A stretch of DNA of 64,000 nt from Haloarcula rubra (GTDB taxonomy: Archaea; Halobacteriota; Halobacteria; Halobacteriales; Haloarculaceae), in contig NZ_RKLR01000004.1 in assembly GCF_019599465.1 (NCBI RefSeq), positions 1-64,000 on the forward strand. The letters run 5' to 3'. This document shows, one piece after another, positions 24,696 to 32,962 of the stretch (the first letter of the stretch is position 1; each line of letters opens with the position of its first letter). Under the pieces are notes generated by a model. It made no database searches. It was not told where the DNA came from and saw nothing but the letters and a program-made list of their open reading frames with translations. The position numbers were made by a program, and so were the translations under genes.

Positions 24696-26426
24696 TCAGC
24701 GCTCCACGGTCGTCGCCGCTCGGGCCCGGACGTCGGCCATAGCGTCGGGGTCGTCCGGGTCCGCCGCGGGCAGTTCTATCTCGACGGTGGTACCCGGCCC
24801 CTCGGCGAACGACAGCGTGCCGCCCGCGTTGCGGACGACCCACTTCACGAGCCACAGGCCGACGCCGGAGCCGTGCTGGAGCGGCGTCTCCTCGCCGGCG
24901 AGGATGACCTCCCGCTCGTAGGGTGCGATGCCGGGGCCGTCGTCCGAGACGCGGACGACGACGCCGCTGTCCGGACTCGCCGGCTCGACGGTGACCTCGA
25001 CGGTCGGCCGCCCGTCGGCGTGTTCGATAGCGTTGTCCAGCAGTTCCTCGAAGGCGAGGGTGAGGGACGGTCCGCCCTCGACCCAGCAGTCGTCGGGGCA
25101 GGCCAGCGAGAGGCGGGTCCCCGGGTTCCGCTCCCGGACGGTGTCGACGACCGGAGCGAGTAACGGTTGCAAGCGGACCGGACGTGGCTCCTCGCTCTCC
25201 AGGGCTTCGGAGACGCGCCCTATCTTGTTGCTCCGGTCGACGATGTCGTCGACGGTCCGGACGATGCGGTCCAGTCTGTGTGCCTCGTCCGGATCCACGC
25301 TGTCGGCCAGCAGGTCGGCGTTCCCCCGGACGACGTTCATCTCGTTGCGGACGTCGTGCCGGAGCAGTCGGTTGAGCACGTCGATGCGCTGTTCGCGCTG
25401 GCGGCGGTCGGTCACGTCCCGGAGGCTGACGAGGTGGCCGGAGACGACGCCGTACGCGCGGTACAGCGGGGTCACCCGCACGTCGTAGTAGCGGACCGTG
25501 CCGTCGTGGTCGAGTCGCGTCTCCGTCTGGACTCGCTCGCCCGTCTCGGGGAGTGTGTCCGCCAGGGCGGGCAGTTCACGCCGTAAGGAGCGCCCGAGCA
25601 GCGTGGTCGGGTCCGCGTCGAACAGCGAGGCGGCGGCCTCGTTCACGTCGACGATGCGGCCAGTCTCGTCGACGATGACGACCCGGTCGTCCATCTCGGC
25701 GAAGATGGCCTCCCGGCCGAGGTCACGGGTCACCGGGGCCACGTCGAGCAACTGGCCCCGCAACAGCGCCACCGAGAGCACGATGCCCGAGACGACGTAG
25801 CCCAGACTGGTCGGGTCCACGGGCGACGTGACGACGTCGAGCGCGTGGAGCGACTGGGCCGCCGTCGGGACGGTGATAGCTATCAGGAGCGCGAGGCTCT
25901 GGGCCCGAAACAGGTCGTTCGTCCGCAACATCTGGCGGACGAGGAGGACGCCGCCGACCAGAATCAGGCCCAGCATGTACGCGAGGTGCCCCCAGTAGGC
26001 CAGTCCCCAGACCGGCACCAGCGCGCTCGCCTCGGCGACGACGACAGTGTCGGCCCCGGACCAGACGAGTCGGTGGGCGTCGTTCGACCAGACGAGCGTG
26101 ACGAACGCCGCCGGTTCGACGAGCAACAGGGCGACCCGACGGCGCGTGAGCCAGTGGGGGAGGCCGGTGTACTCGAGCACCGTGACCAGCCACGCGACGG
26201 GGACGACCACCGAGAGGGTCAACTGTATCTGGAGGAACCACACCATCGTCGCCACGTCCGGCACTGCCAGTTCGAGTCCCTGCGCGACGGCCCAGAGGCT
26301 CCCGGCGACGACGAACGTCGCCAGTGGCCCGGCACCGGGACTGTCGCGGTGGAGCCAGACGAGGACGGCCACGGCCATCCCGGCCACCGCCGCGAGGAGG
26401 ACAACGGACAGGGGGGACAGCAGCAT
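24696..26426 (-). CDS. Histidine kinase with 7TM sensor and PAS domain
   Basis: This 576-residue protein has an N-terminal block of seven membrane helices (about residues 1-225, HisKA_7TM type), a PAS domain (about 240-345, including DDRVVIVDETGRIVDVNEAA) and a kinase core: RLLRHDVRNEMN with phospho-acceptor His357, DNAIEHA (N465), DDGPGI (495-500) and GSGVGLWL. No response regulator is next to it, as is common for haloarchaeal kinases. The signal is unknown. Confidence 0.93.
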   Translation of the reverse strand: MLLSPLSVVLLAAVAGMAVAVLVWLHRDSPGAGPLATFVVAGSLWAVAQGLELAVPDVATMVWFLQIQLTLSVVVPVAWLVTVLEYTGLPHWLTRRRVALLLVEPAAFVTLVWSNDAHRLVWSGADTVVVAEASALVPVWGLAYWGHLAYMLGLILVGGVLLVRQMLRTNDLFRAQSLALLIAITVPTAAQSLHALDVVTSPVDPTSLGYVVSGIVLSVALLRGQLLDVAPVTRDLGREAIFAEMDDRVVIVDETGRIVDVNEAAASLFDADPTTLLGRSLRRELPALADTLPETGERVQTETRLDHDGTVRYYDVRVTPLYRAYGVVSGHLVSLRDVTDRRQREQRIDVLNRLLRHDVRNEMNVVRGNADLLADSVDPDEAHRLDRIVRTVDDIVDRSNKIGRVSEALESEEPRPVRLQPLLAPVVDTVRERNPGTRLSLACPDDCWVEGGPSLTLAFEELLDNAIEHADGRPTVEVTVEPASPDSGVVVRVSDDGPGIAPYEREVILAGEETPLQHGSGVGLWLVKWVVRNAGGTLSFAEGPGTTVEIELPAADPDDPDAMADVRARAATTVER

Positions 26427-26486
26427 CTGCTTCGACGGTTGGGAGACTCTCTGATAAACGTTCTCGGCCGAGTATCGTCGGCGATA

Positions 26487-26831
26487 CTACGAGCGCCGCG
26501 AGCGCAACGCCGACCACACCGCGACGGCGCCCAGCAGGAACGCCGGGACGAGCGGTAGCGCCAGATACGCGGCCCGGAGCGTCAGGCCCAGCGAGCGGAC
26601 CACGCCTTGGGCGGCCGGCAGGACGAGGATGGCGACGGGGATCACGAGGAAGCCGACGAGTATCATCCCGACGAGGGCCCACCCCTCCCAGCCGAACTCG
26701 TCGCTCGTCTCGGCCTGTTTCGGCGGTTCACCGCTGGGACGGTGGACGTACCCGCCGTCGTCCTCGGCGTCGTCGCCGGACGACTCGGCATCCGGCGTCA
26801 CCATCACCGTCTCCTCGGCGTCGTCAGACAC
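26487..26831 (-). CDS. 114-aa membrane protein of unknown function
   Basis: From GTG 26831 the protein has an acidic soluble N-terminus (VSDDAEETVMVTPDAE) and two hydrophobic segments, WALVGMILVGFLVIPVAILV and a second near LALPLVPAFLLGAVAVW. An ATG at 26804 is an alternative start. The GTG overlaps the stop of the upstream 47-residue frame, so they look co-translated. No family recognised. Confidence 0.6.
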   Translation of the reverse strand: MSDDAEETVMVTPDAESSGDDAEDDGGYVHRPSGEPPKQAETSDEFGWEGWALVGMILVGFLVIPVAILVLPAAQGVVRSLGLTLRAAYLALPLVPAFLLGAVAVWSALRSRRS

Positions 26832-26967
26832 CGCTCTCACCGTCCGGGCCGACGACGCCGGTCGCCGAGTCGCCACGCTCGGACACGGCCGGCAGTTCGA
26901 GGGCGGGTCCGGCGCTGTCCCCGTGGATGGCGCGACGGGTGCGGTCGGTGTACTGGACAGCCTGCAT
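26824..26967 (-). CDS. 47-aa small protein upstream of the membrane protein gene
   Basis: This short frame (ATG 26967, stop at 26824-26826) encodes MQAVQYTDRTRRAIHGDSAG and then a Pro/Glu-rich acidic tail. The stop overlaps the GTG start of the following gene by a few bases, an arrangement common in haloarchaeal operons. Coding is supported mainly by this overlap and the regular acidic composition. Confidence 0.5.
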   Translation of the reverse strand: MQAVQYTDRTRRAIHGDSAGPALELPAVSERGDSATGVVGPDGESGV

Positions 26968-27013
26968 ACTCAGAGTTCGGGATAGCGCGCGCAAAACGCT
27001 GGCGGTCCGCCGG

Positions 27014-27175
27014 TCAGACTGGGTTGCGGGGGGACGGACGGTCGATTTCGAGGACGCTCACTCGGTGGTCGTCGTCCCGTTCGTGTTCGTTCCACTCGTC
27101 GAGTGCCGTCCGGTGGTCTTCGAATACCCCCTCGAACGTGCATTCGTGGCACGTGACGTGGTAGACCCGCTCCAT
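27014..27175 (-). CDS. 53-aa zinc-binding microprotein
   Basis: The protein starts MERVYHVTCHECTFEGVFED. Its CxxC near residues 9-12 and His-rich helix near 30-37 suggest a half zinc finger, CxxC plus histidines. It is in a class of small haloarchaeal proteins with no known role. An AT-rich inverted repeat occupies its promoter, including TTTATTATA on its own strand 23-31 bases upstream of the ATG, the leaderless TATA spacing. Confidence 0.6.
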   Translation of the reverse strand: MERVYHVTCHECTFEGVFEDHRTALDEWNEHERDDDHRVSVLEIDRPSPRNPV

Positions 27176-27178
27176 ACG

Positions 27179-27209
27179 AAGTTTTATATGTATAGTTATA
27201 ATAAAACTT
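27179..27209. promoter_or_regulatory. AT-rich inverted repeat AAGTTTTAT / ATAAAACTT
   Basis: AAGTTTTAT at 27179-27187 is the exact inverted complement of ATAAAACTT at 27201-27209, separated by 13 bases that are also AT-rich. In a GC-rich genome this is a strong local anomaly. It contains TATA-like sequence in both directions and lies between the zinc-microprotein start (27175, minus) and the MoaB-like gene (27295, plus), so it could be a regulator site or a paired promoter. Confidence 0.55.
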
Positions 27210-27294
27210 CTGGCCGAGCGATGAATAAAAAGTGTCCCGTGGGGCCGGTCCGCGGGGCCGGAAAGACTTACCACCGCCGGTCCGTCCCCCCGGT

Positions 27295-28272
27295 ATGGTG
27301 GATTTCCAGTCCCGCGATACACGGCGAGGGGTCGGTGACGACGGGGACGAAACCGACGAGACGGACGAGGCAACGAGCGACGAGACGGCGGCCGACGAGA
27401 GCGAACCGGCCGACGCGGCCGAGAGTGTCGATGAGACGGAAAGTGCCGACGAGACGGGGGGCGACGACGCCGAGACGGTGGCGGCGGACGCGGGCGACGC
27501 CGAGGGCGAACCGACCGACGCCGCCGACACCGACGGCGAACCGACCGACGCCACCCGCCCCGCGGCGGACACGGGCAGTTCGGACACGCCGGACCCACTC
27601 GACGACGACGCGTCGCCCGACTCGGAGACGGCCCCGGATACCGACGCGACGACGGGGGCCGACCCGTCCGACGACTCGACGACCCGGTCGACGACGAGCG
27701 ACACGGCCCAGTCCGCCGAGCGCCGTCTGGCCGGCGGCGCGGCGGGGTCGAAAGTCGCCACCGGGTCCCAGCAGGCCGGGGCCGACCAGTCCTCGCCGGC
27801 CGTCCGCCCGGTCGACGTGGCCCTCGTCACCGTCGGGACGACGACGGGACAGGGTTCGGACCCCACGGGCGAGGCGCTGGCGACGGCCATCGAGTCGGCC
27901 GGCCACAGCGTCACCGCACGGGAGCGACTCCGTGGCGACTACGACGGTATCCAGCAGGCGGTCGACACCGTCGTCGGCCGCGACGACGTCGAGGTGGTCG
28001 TCACCGCCGGCGGCGTCGGTATCGAACCGAGCGAGGCGACCATCGAGGCGGTCCACCCGCTGTTCGAGAAGGCCTTACCCGGGTTCGGCGAGGCGTTTCG
28101 GACGCTCCTGTTCGAGCATATCGGCACCGGCATCGTCGCGGTCCGGTCCACCGCCGGCATCGCGGACGGGACGCCCGTGTTCTGTCTCCCGGCCGACGCC
28201 GAGGCCGCCACCCTCGCGGTCGACGAGATAATCGCGACCGAGGCCCCGGAACTGGTCGCCCACTTGCAGTAG
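27295..28272 (+). CDS. MogA/MoaB-family protein with long acidic N-terminus
   Basis: The 325-residue protein ends in a molybdopterin-binding (MoCF) domain, from about residue 172 (VDVALVTVGTTTG), with VVVTAGGVGIEPSEATIEAV. MoaB/MogA proteins adenylate molybdopterin before metal insertion. The first ~170 residues are extremely acidic and low complexity, with an imperfect repeat of GEPTDA near residues 70-86. That extension is not part of the usual fold, so its role is unknown. The start is ATG 27295. Confidence 0.82.
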   Translation: MVDFQSRDTRRGVGDDGDETDETDEATSDETAADESEPADAAESVDETESADETGGDDAETVAADAGDAEGEPTDAADTDGEPTDATRPAADTGSSDTPDPLDDDASPDSETAPDTDATTGADPSDDSTTRSTTSDTAQSAERRLAGGAAGSKVATGSQQAGADQSSPAVRPVDVALVTVGTTTGQGSDPTGEALATAIESAGHSVTARERLRGDYDGIQQAVDTVVGRDDVEVVVTAGGVGIEPSEATIEAVHPLFEKALPGFGEAFRTLLFEHIGTGIVAVRSTAGIADGTPVFCLPADAEAATLAVDEIIATEAPELVAHLQ

Positions 28273-28533
28273 CGGCGTCGCTCCGGACGGCGTGCCGGTC
28301 GCCGGACCGGTGCCGGCCGCGGCGGGACCGGCTAATTATGAAGCCCCACCGATTTCATTCGTTTTATATCGTTTAATCCGACGAAAACGCTCGAACGCGC
28401 TCGATTTCGCCGAATCAGCGGTTTCGGCCCCAATTCCCGGTCGAAATCGGCGGTATCTACCCACTCAAACCGCGAAAAACCGGCTTAACGGCGGCCCCCC
28501 TTCAAGTGTCGGTCTCCCCACGCCCCGAGTGCA

Positions 28534-29496
28534 ATGTCCGAACGCGAAGCCACCCGACGTGGTGTCCTGAAGGGTATCGGTGTGTCAGTCGCTGCCGCGA
28601 TGGGGACGGCGGCCCTCCCCGGGTCTGCCGCCGCGAGTAGCCCGTGGGAGTCCGTCGAGTCGCCCACGGGCAACACGCTCCACGACGTCGAGTACACGGA
28701 CGCGGGAGCGTACGCCGTGGCCGGCGGTGGCGTCGTCCTCGAGCGGACGGAGCTCGGCTGGAAGAAGATTATCGACGGGGGGCCGACGGGCAACGGCAAC
28801 AGCCTCTACGGCGCGGACGTGACAGACGACGGCGAGGCCCTCTGGTTCGTCGGTTCCTCCGGCGCCATCGGCGAGTACGACGTCGAGTCCGGCGTCCTCA
28901 CCGACCACAGCGCCCCCATGGACGTGACCAACAACTTCAACGACGTCTCGGTCACGGGTGAGGCGGGCGAAGCGAACGTCTACGTCGCCGGCGACTCGGG
29001 GAAGATGTACTACTCCTTCGAGAACGGCGCCAGCGAGACGTGGGACTACGTCACGCCCGGGTCCGGGTCGGCAATCAACGCCGTCGACTTCTTCGACGAC
29101 CGGAAGGGCCACATCGTCGACGGCAACAAGTCCGTCTTCCGCACGCAGGACGGGTCGACGTGGAACAAGATCGGGCTGGCCGACGCCAACGTGAACTTCT
29201 ACGGCGTCGATTCTGACGGCTTCGACGACGTGTGGGTGTCCGGCGGCGGCGGTATGATATTCCACTGGGACGGCAGCGAGTGGACGCCGTCCGACACCGG
29301 CGACGCCGGACTCCGCGACATCGAGGTCACCGACGGCGACGACGACGGCTACACCGTCGGTGGCGGCGGTAAGGTGTACGAACTGGACGGCGACTGGACC
29401 CAGAACGAGACGCCGACCGGCCAGAACCTGAAGGCCGTCGTCCGCGGCGCCACCGACATCGCCGTCGGCGCGGGCGGGACCATCGTCGAACGGTAG
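28534..29496 (+). CDS. Tat-exported beta-propeller protein
   Basis: The 320-residue protein opens with a twin-arginine signal (TRRGVLKGIGVSVAAAMGTA, then an Ala-x-Ala-like cleavage region near AAAS). Beyond it are repeats in the style of YCF48/BNR propellers: LHDVEYTDAG, LYGADVTDDG, INAVDFFDD, FYGVDSDGFDDVWVSGGGG. It is probably secreted and folded before export. The function is unknown. Upstream, 28273-28533, a 261-base gap, holds an AT-rich GTTTTATATCGTTTAAT block near 28361 and no gene I can see. Confidence 0.82.
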   Translation: MSEREATRRGVLKGIGVSVAAAMGTAALPGSAAASSPWESVESPTGNTLHDVEYTDAGAYAVAGGGVVLERTELGWKKIIDGGPTGNGNSLYGADVTDDGEALWFVGSSGAIGEYDVESGVLTDHSAPMDVTNNFNDVSVTGEAGEANVYVAGDSGKMYYSFENGASETWDYVTPGSGSAINAVDFFDDRKGHIVDGNKSVFRTQDGSTWNKIGLADANVNFYGVDSDGFDDVWVSGGGGMIFHWDGSEWTPSDTGDAGLRDIEVTDGDDDGYTVGGGGKVYELDGDWTQNETPTGQNLKAVVRGATDIAVGAGGTIVER

Positions 29497-29669
29497 CGTC
29501 TCGGCTGTTCGACGGTCCGCCACCAGTCTGTGTCCCGCTCTCGGCACGCCCCACCCGACTGCCCGCCCGTCGTGACGGCTCGGCTGTCACCGCCACGGAC
29601 GCCCGGTTCCGGGTCTGCCCGGTCCCCGCTGGCACCGTCGTTTTGCCGCTGGCCCACCAACTCCCCACC

Positions 29670-30494
29670 ATGGAGACGATTCAGGTGCAGGGCGAGTCCG
29701 TCCCCGCACTCGGCCTCGGCACGTGGCAACTGACCGGCCCGGACTGCCGCGAGACGGTCCGGACGGCGCTGGAGATGGGCTACCGACACGTCGACACCGC
29801 ACAGGCATACGGCAACGAACGGCAGGTCGGTATGGGAATCGACGCCGCCGACGTCGACCGCGAGGACGTGTTCCTCGTGACGAAACTCGACGGCCGCAAC
29901 CGCAGCGCTCGACGGGTCCGTCAGTCCGCCCGCGAGAGCTGTAACCGGCTGGCCACCGACTACATCGACCTCCTGCTCATCCACTGGCCCAACACGCCGT
30001 GGATGGCCTCGCTGTCGGAGACCGTCGGCGCGATGAACGACCTCGTCGACGACGGCCTCGTCGAACACGTCGGCGTCAGCAACTTCTCGCGGTCCCTCCT
30101 CGACGAGGCCCGAGAACTCTCCGAGGCCCCGATTCTCACCGATCAGGTGCAGTACCACCCCTACTGGGACCAGCGCGAACTGCTCGACTACTGCCGCATC
30201 CACGACGTCCTCCTGACGGCGTACAGTCCGCTGGCTCGCGGCGGCGTCTTGGAGGACCCGGCGCTCGTCCAGATAGGGAACCGCTACGGCAAGTCGCCGG
30301 CACAGGTCGCGCTCCGGTGGCTCGTCCAGCAGGACGGCGTCGCCGCCATCCCGAAGGCGTCCAGCCGCGACCACCTCGAAGCGAACCTCGCTATCTTCGA
30401 CTTCGAGTTGACCGACGCCGAGATGGAGCGCGTCCGGTCGCCCTCGAAGGCCAAGACCGGGTACCACTACCTCCGGTCGCAGTTGCCGTTCTGA
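29670..30494 (+). CDS. Aldo/keto reductase
   Basis: The 274-residue protein is a TIM-barrel aldo/keto reductase with the catalytic tetrad Asp and Tyr in HVDTAQAYGNE, Lys in VFLVTKLDG and His in LLLIHWPN. GVSNFS near 132 and IPKASS near 235 are family motifs for NADPH binding. The substrate is unknown. The start is ATG 29670, nine residues after an in-frame ATG at 29643. Confidence 0.92.
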   Translation: METIQVQGESVPALGLGTWQLTGPDCRETVRTALEMGYRHVDTAQAYGNERQVGMGIDAADVDREDVFLVTKLDGRNRSARRVRQSARESCNRLATDYIDLLLIHWPNTPWMASLSETVGAMNDLVDDGLVEHVGVSNFSRSLLDEARELSEAPILTDQVQYHPYWDQRELLDYCRIHDVLLTAYSPLARGGVLEDPALVQIGNRYGKSPAQVALRWLVQQDGVAAIPKASSRDHLEANLAIFDFELTDAEMERVRSPSKAKTGYHYLRSQLPF

Positions 30495-30549
30495 GCGTGT
30501 CATAGTTTCACATACATAACGTTTTCGCGACAGGGGCGGTAGTATGCAT

Positions 30550-30577
30550 TAGTAACCCAGTTTTAGATAGTAACCTA
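30550..30577. repeat. Direct repeat TAGTAACC x2 upstream of the small membrane gene
   Basis: TAGTAACC occurs at 30550-30557 and again at 30569-30576, 19 bases apart, about two helical turns, and 18-25 bases upstream of ATG 30595 for the second. Between them is TTTTAGATA, an AT-rich block that may be the TATA box. Possible operator; no known regulator. Confidence 0.4.
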
Positions 30578-30594
30578 CCGTCTCTCTGGACGTG

Positions 30595-31002
30595 ATGGCA
30601 ACCGAAACGCCACCTACGATGGAGACGTACAGCCCGGAGACCATTCTCTCGACGATGGGGTCGATACAGAAGATGCTCGTGGTCGGCGCCGTCTTCGCGG
30701 GCGTGGGGTATCTGCTCGTCGGGACCGCGCTGTTCCTCGAGTTCACCCAGTTCCACCCACTCGTCGACCAGTTCTTCGCCACGCAGACGGCACACAGCGT
30801 CGCCGGCGGTGGTCCGGACCGCGCCGGTGCGTCCCTGTTGAACGCGCAACTCGCGACCATTCATACGTTCCCGTCGCTGTTGCTCTGGCTGAAACTCGGC
30901 GGTATCGCCCACGTCCTCGTCGGCATCTTCGTCGCGCTCGCGGCCATCGTCCGCACGCTGACGCTGGTGCCGCACCGACTGGCCTACGCCATGGACGAGT
31001 GA
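30595..31002 (+). CDS. 135-aa two-helix membrane protein
   Basis: A small protein with an N-terminal hydrophilic stretch (MATETPPTMETYSPETIL), a helix near residues 28-46 (LVVGAVFAGVGYLLVGTALF) and another near 99-118 (IAHVLVGIFVALAAIV). I do not recognise the family. Two copies of TAGTAACC (30550-30557 and 30569-30576) lie in its upstream region and may be regulatory. A GTG three bases before the ATG is also in frame. Confidence 0.6.
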   Translation: MATETPPTMETYSPETILSTMGSIQKMLVVGAVFAGVGYLLVGTALFLEFTQFHPLVDQFFATQTAHSVAGGGPDRAGASLLNAQLATIHTFPSLLLWLKLGGIAHVLVGIFVALAAIVRTLTLVPHRLAYAMDE

Positions 31003-31059
31003 GCGAGCGCTCGTCTAGCGCCGAGAAGGGTTTTGACGCCGGCACCCGTACGGCCGGAC

Positions 31060-31734
31060 ATGGTGACGCCGCTCACGGACGACGTCTGGTGGTACGACCT
31101 CTCGGGAGTCAACGCGTACCTCGTCGACGACGACGGGACGCTGACGCTGGTCGACGCCGGGATGCCGTGGCACGGCAACTCGCTCGTCGCCGGCGTCCGA
31201 GAGGCCGGCTTCGAGTTGCGCGACCTGGACCGGATTCTGGTGACCCACTACGACCTCGATCACGTCGGCGGCCTGTCGGCGTTCGACGGCGTCGACCTGA
31301 CTATCTACGTCGGGGCGGCCGACGAACCCTACGTGACCGGGAGCGACAAACCGCCGCTCACGAACCACAAGGGGGCGCTCCAGCGACTGACTCGCCGTCT
31401 CGTCGCCACCCCGTCGAACCCCGTCGAGCCACTGGACGACGGCGACACGGTCGGGAGTTTCACCGTCCACCACACGCCCGGTCACACGCCGGGTCACGTC
31501 TGTTACGTCAGCGACGCGCTCTCGGTGGCGTTCCTCGGTGACCTCGTCCGCGAGAACCGGGGGACCCTCTCGGCGTCGCCGTGGCTCATCAGCTACGACA
31601 CGGGTGCGGTCACCCGGAGTCTCCGCGAGTTCATGGACCGCGTGCCGCCGTTCGAGGCGGCCGCGATGGGCCACGGCGTCCCGTTCGCGAGGGGCGGGAG
31701 CGGGCGCGTCGCCGAGTTGGCGGCGACGGTGTGA
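31060..31734 (+). CDS. Metallo-beta-lactamase-fold hydrolase
   Basis: This 224-residue MBL protein has a metal motif HYDLDH at residues 63-68, where the canonical HxHxDH has its second His replaced by Asp65. Further ligands lie in HTPGHTPGHVCYVS and FLGDLV, and near MGHGVPFARGG. It may be a hydrolase of the glyoxalase II/lactonase type with an altered metal site. The start is ATG 31060. Confidence 0.88.
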   Translation: MVTPLTDDVWWYDLSGVNAYLVDDDGTLTLVDAGMPWHGNSLVAGVREAGFELRDLDRILVTHYDLDHVGGLSAFDGVDLTIYVGAADEPYVTGSDKPPLTNHKGALQRLTRRLVATPSNPVEPLDDGDTVGSFTVHHTPGHTPGHVCYVSDALSVAFLGDLVRENRGTLSASPWLISYDTGAVTRSLREFMDRVPPFEAAAMGHGVPFARGGSGRVAELAATV

Positions 31735-31736
31735 CG

Positions 31737-32048
31737 CTACAACTCCTCGGCGACGGCCTCGGGACTCAGCAGGTTCGGGTCGACGACGAGGTCGGTCTGT
31801 CTGCTGGCGAAGTCGGGTAGGGACCCCTCGGCGTAGACGACGACGCGAATCTTGGGGACGAGGTCCTTCGCGACGGCGATGGAGGTTGCCTGTGCCATCT
31901 CGGTGAGGAGGTAGACGTCGGCGTCGTGGACGCCCGCCTCTTCGAGGCCGGGGCGGTTGCCGACGTCGGCGACGGTGACGGTGTGGCCCTCGGCTTCGAG
32001 TGCGTCGGTGAGGCCGTCCGGGTCGGACCCGACGAGCACGACCTTCAT
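31737..32048 (-). CDS. 103-aa DUF7126-like small protein in the pyrG-guaA operon
   Basis: The protein [20 protein letters not shown]... has a small Rossmann-like alpha/beta look, with VLVGSDPDG at the N-terminus and [10 protein letters not shown] near 71-80. I place it in a haloarchaeal DUF from memory. Its ATG overlaps the TGA of guaA by four bases (ATGA), so it is co-translated with the GMP synthase subunit. The link may be structural or regulatory. Confidence 0.7.
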   Translation of the reverse strand: MKVVLVGSDPDGLTDALEAEGHTVTVADVGNRPGLEEAGVHDADVYLLTEMAQATSIAVAKDLVPKIRVVVYAEGSLPDFASRQTDLVVDPNLLSPEAVAEEL

Positions 32049-32962
32049 TCGTACTCGATGGTCGCGGGCGGTTTGTGCGTGACGTCGTAGACGACCCGGG
32101 CGACGTTCTCGTGGGCACCGGTGATGCGGGACTGCATCCGCTGGAGCGTGTCCCAGTCGAGTTCCTGTGCGCGGGCGGTCATGCCGTCGCGGGACTCGAC
32201 GGACCGCACTGCGACGACCCAGCCGTGGACGCGGTTGTCTCCCTTGACGCCGGTGGCCTTCCCGATGACGGCCGCGAGCGCCTGCCACGGTTCGTACTCC
32301 GCCAACTCCTCCTCGACGACGTGGTTTGCCTCGCGGGCGACTTCGAGTTTCTCCTCGGTGACCTCGCCGATGATGCGGACGGCCAGTCCGGGGCCGGGGA
32401 ACGGCATCCGCTCGGAGATTATCTCCTCTAAGTCCAGCGCGCGGGCGACTTCCCGGACCTCGTCCTTGTAGAGGTCACGCATCGGTTCGACGATGCCCTC
32501 GAAGTCGATGCGCTCGGGGAGACCGCCGACGTTGTGGTGGGATTTGATGGTCCCCTCGCTCTCGATGCGGTCGGGGTAGATGGTCCCCTGCACGAGGTAG
32601 TCGGCGTCGACGTCGCGGGCGACTTCCTCGAACTCCCGGATGAACTGCTCGCCGATGATGTGGCGCTTCTCCTCGGGGTCCGTCTCGCCTTCGAGTTCCT
32701 CCAGGAAGCGGTCCTGGGCCTCGACGATTCGGAGCGAGTCCATGTAGTCGAACGTCTCGCGAATCTCCTCGGTCTCGCCTTTCCGCATCAGACCGGTGTC
32801 GACGTACACCGCAGTCAACTGATCGCCGATGGCCTCGTAGGCCAGCGCCGCGGCGGTGGAGGAGTCGACGCCGCCCGACAATCCGATGACGGCGTTCTCG
32901 TCGCCGACCGCCTCGGCGATCTCGGCTTTGGCCTCCGCGATGAACTCCTCGACGTCCACCAT
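32045..32962 (-). CDS. guaAb: GMP synthase ATP-pyrophosphatase subunit (GuaAb)
   Basis: This 305-residue subunit has the PP-loop SGGVDSS near residue 30, and a dimerisation domain ending [17 protein letters not shown]. In archaea GMP synthase is split; this is the amidation/adenylation half that converts XMP to GMP with ammonia from a separate glutamine amidotransferase subunit. It overlaps pyrG by one base (TGATG) and the downstream small gene by four. Confidence 0.93.
   Translation of the reverse strand: MVDVEEFIAEAKAEIAEAVGDENAVIGLSGGVDSSTAAALAYEAIGDQLTAVYVDTGLMRKGETEEIRETFDYMDSLRIVEAQDRFLEELEGETDPEEKRHIIGEQFIREFEEVARDVDADYLVQGTIYPDRIESEGTIKSHHNVGGLPERIDFEGIVEPMRDLYKDEVREVARALDLEEIISERMPFPGPGLAVRIIGEVTEEKLEVAREANHVVEEELAEYEPWQALAAVIGKATGVKGDNRVHGWVVAVRSVESRDGMTARAQELDWDTLQRMQSRITGAHENVARVVYDVTHKPPATIEYE

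Noticed and set aside
27123..27145. CGAACGTGCATTCG in the small zinc protein gene
   Set aside because: The spacer is six bases and the site lies in coding DNA.
28273..28533. AT-rich gap that might hide a small RNA
   Set aside because: I see TATA-like blocks but no stem-loop or conserved motif strong enough to claim an RNA.
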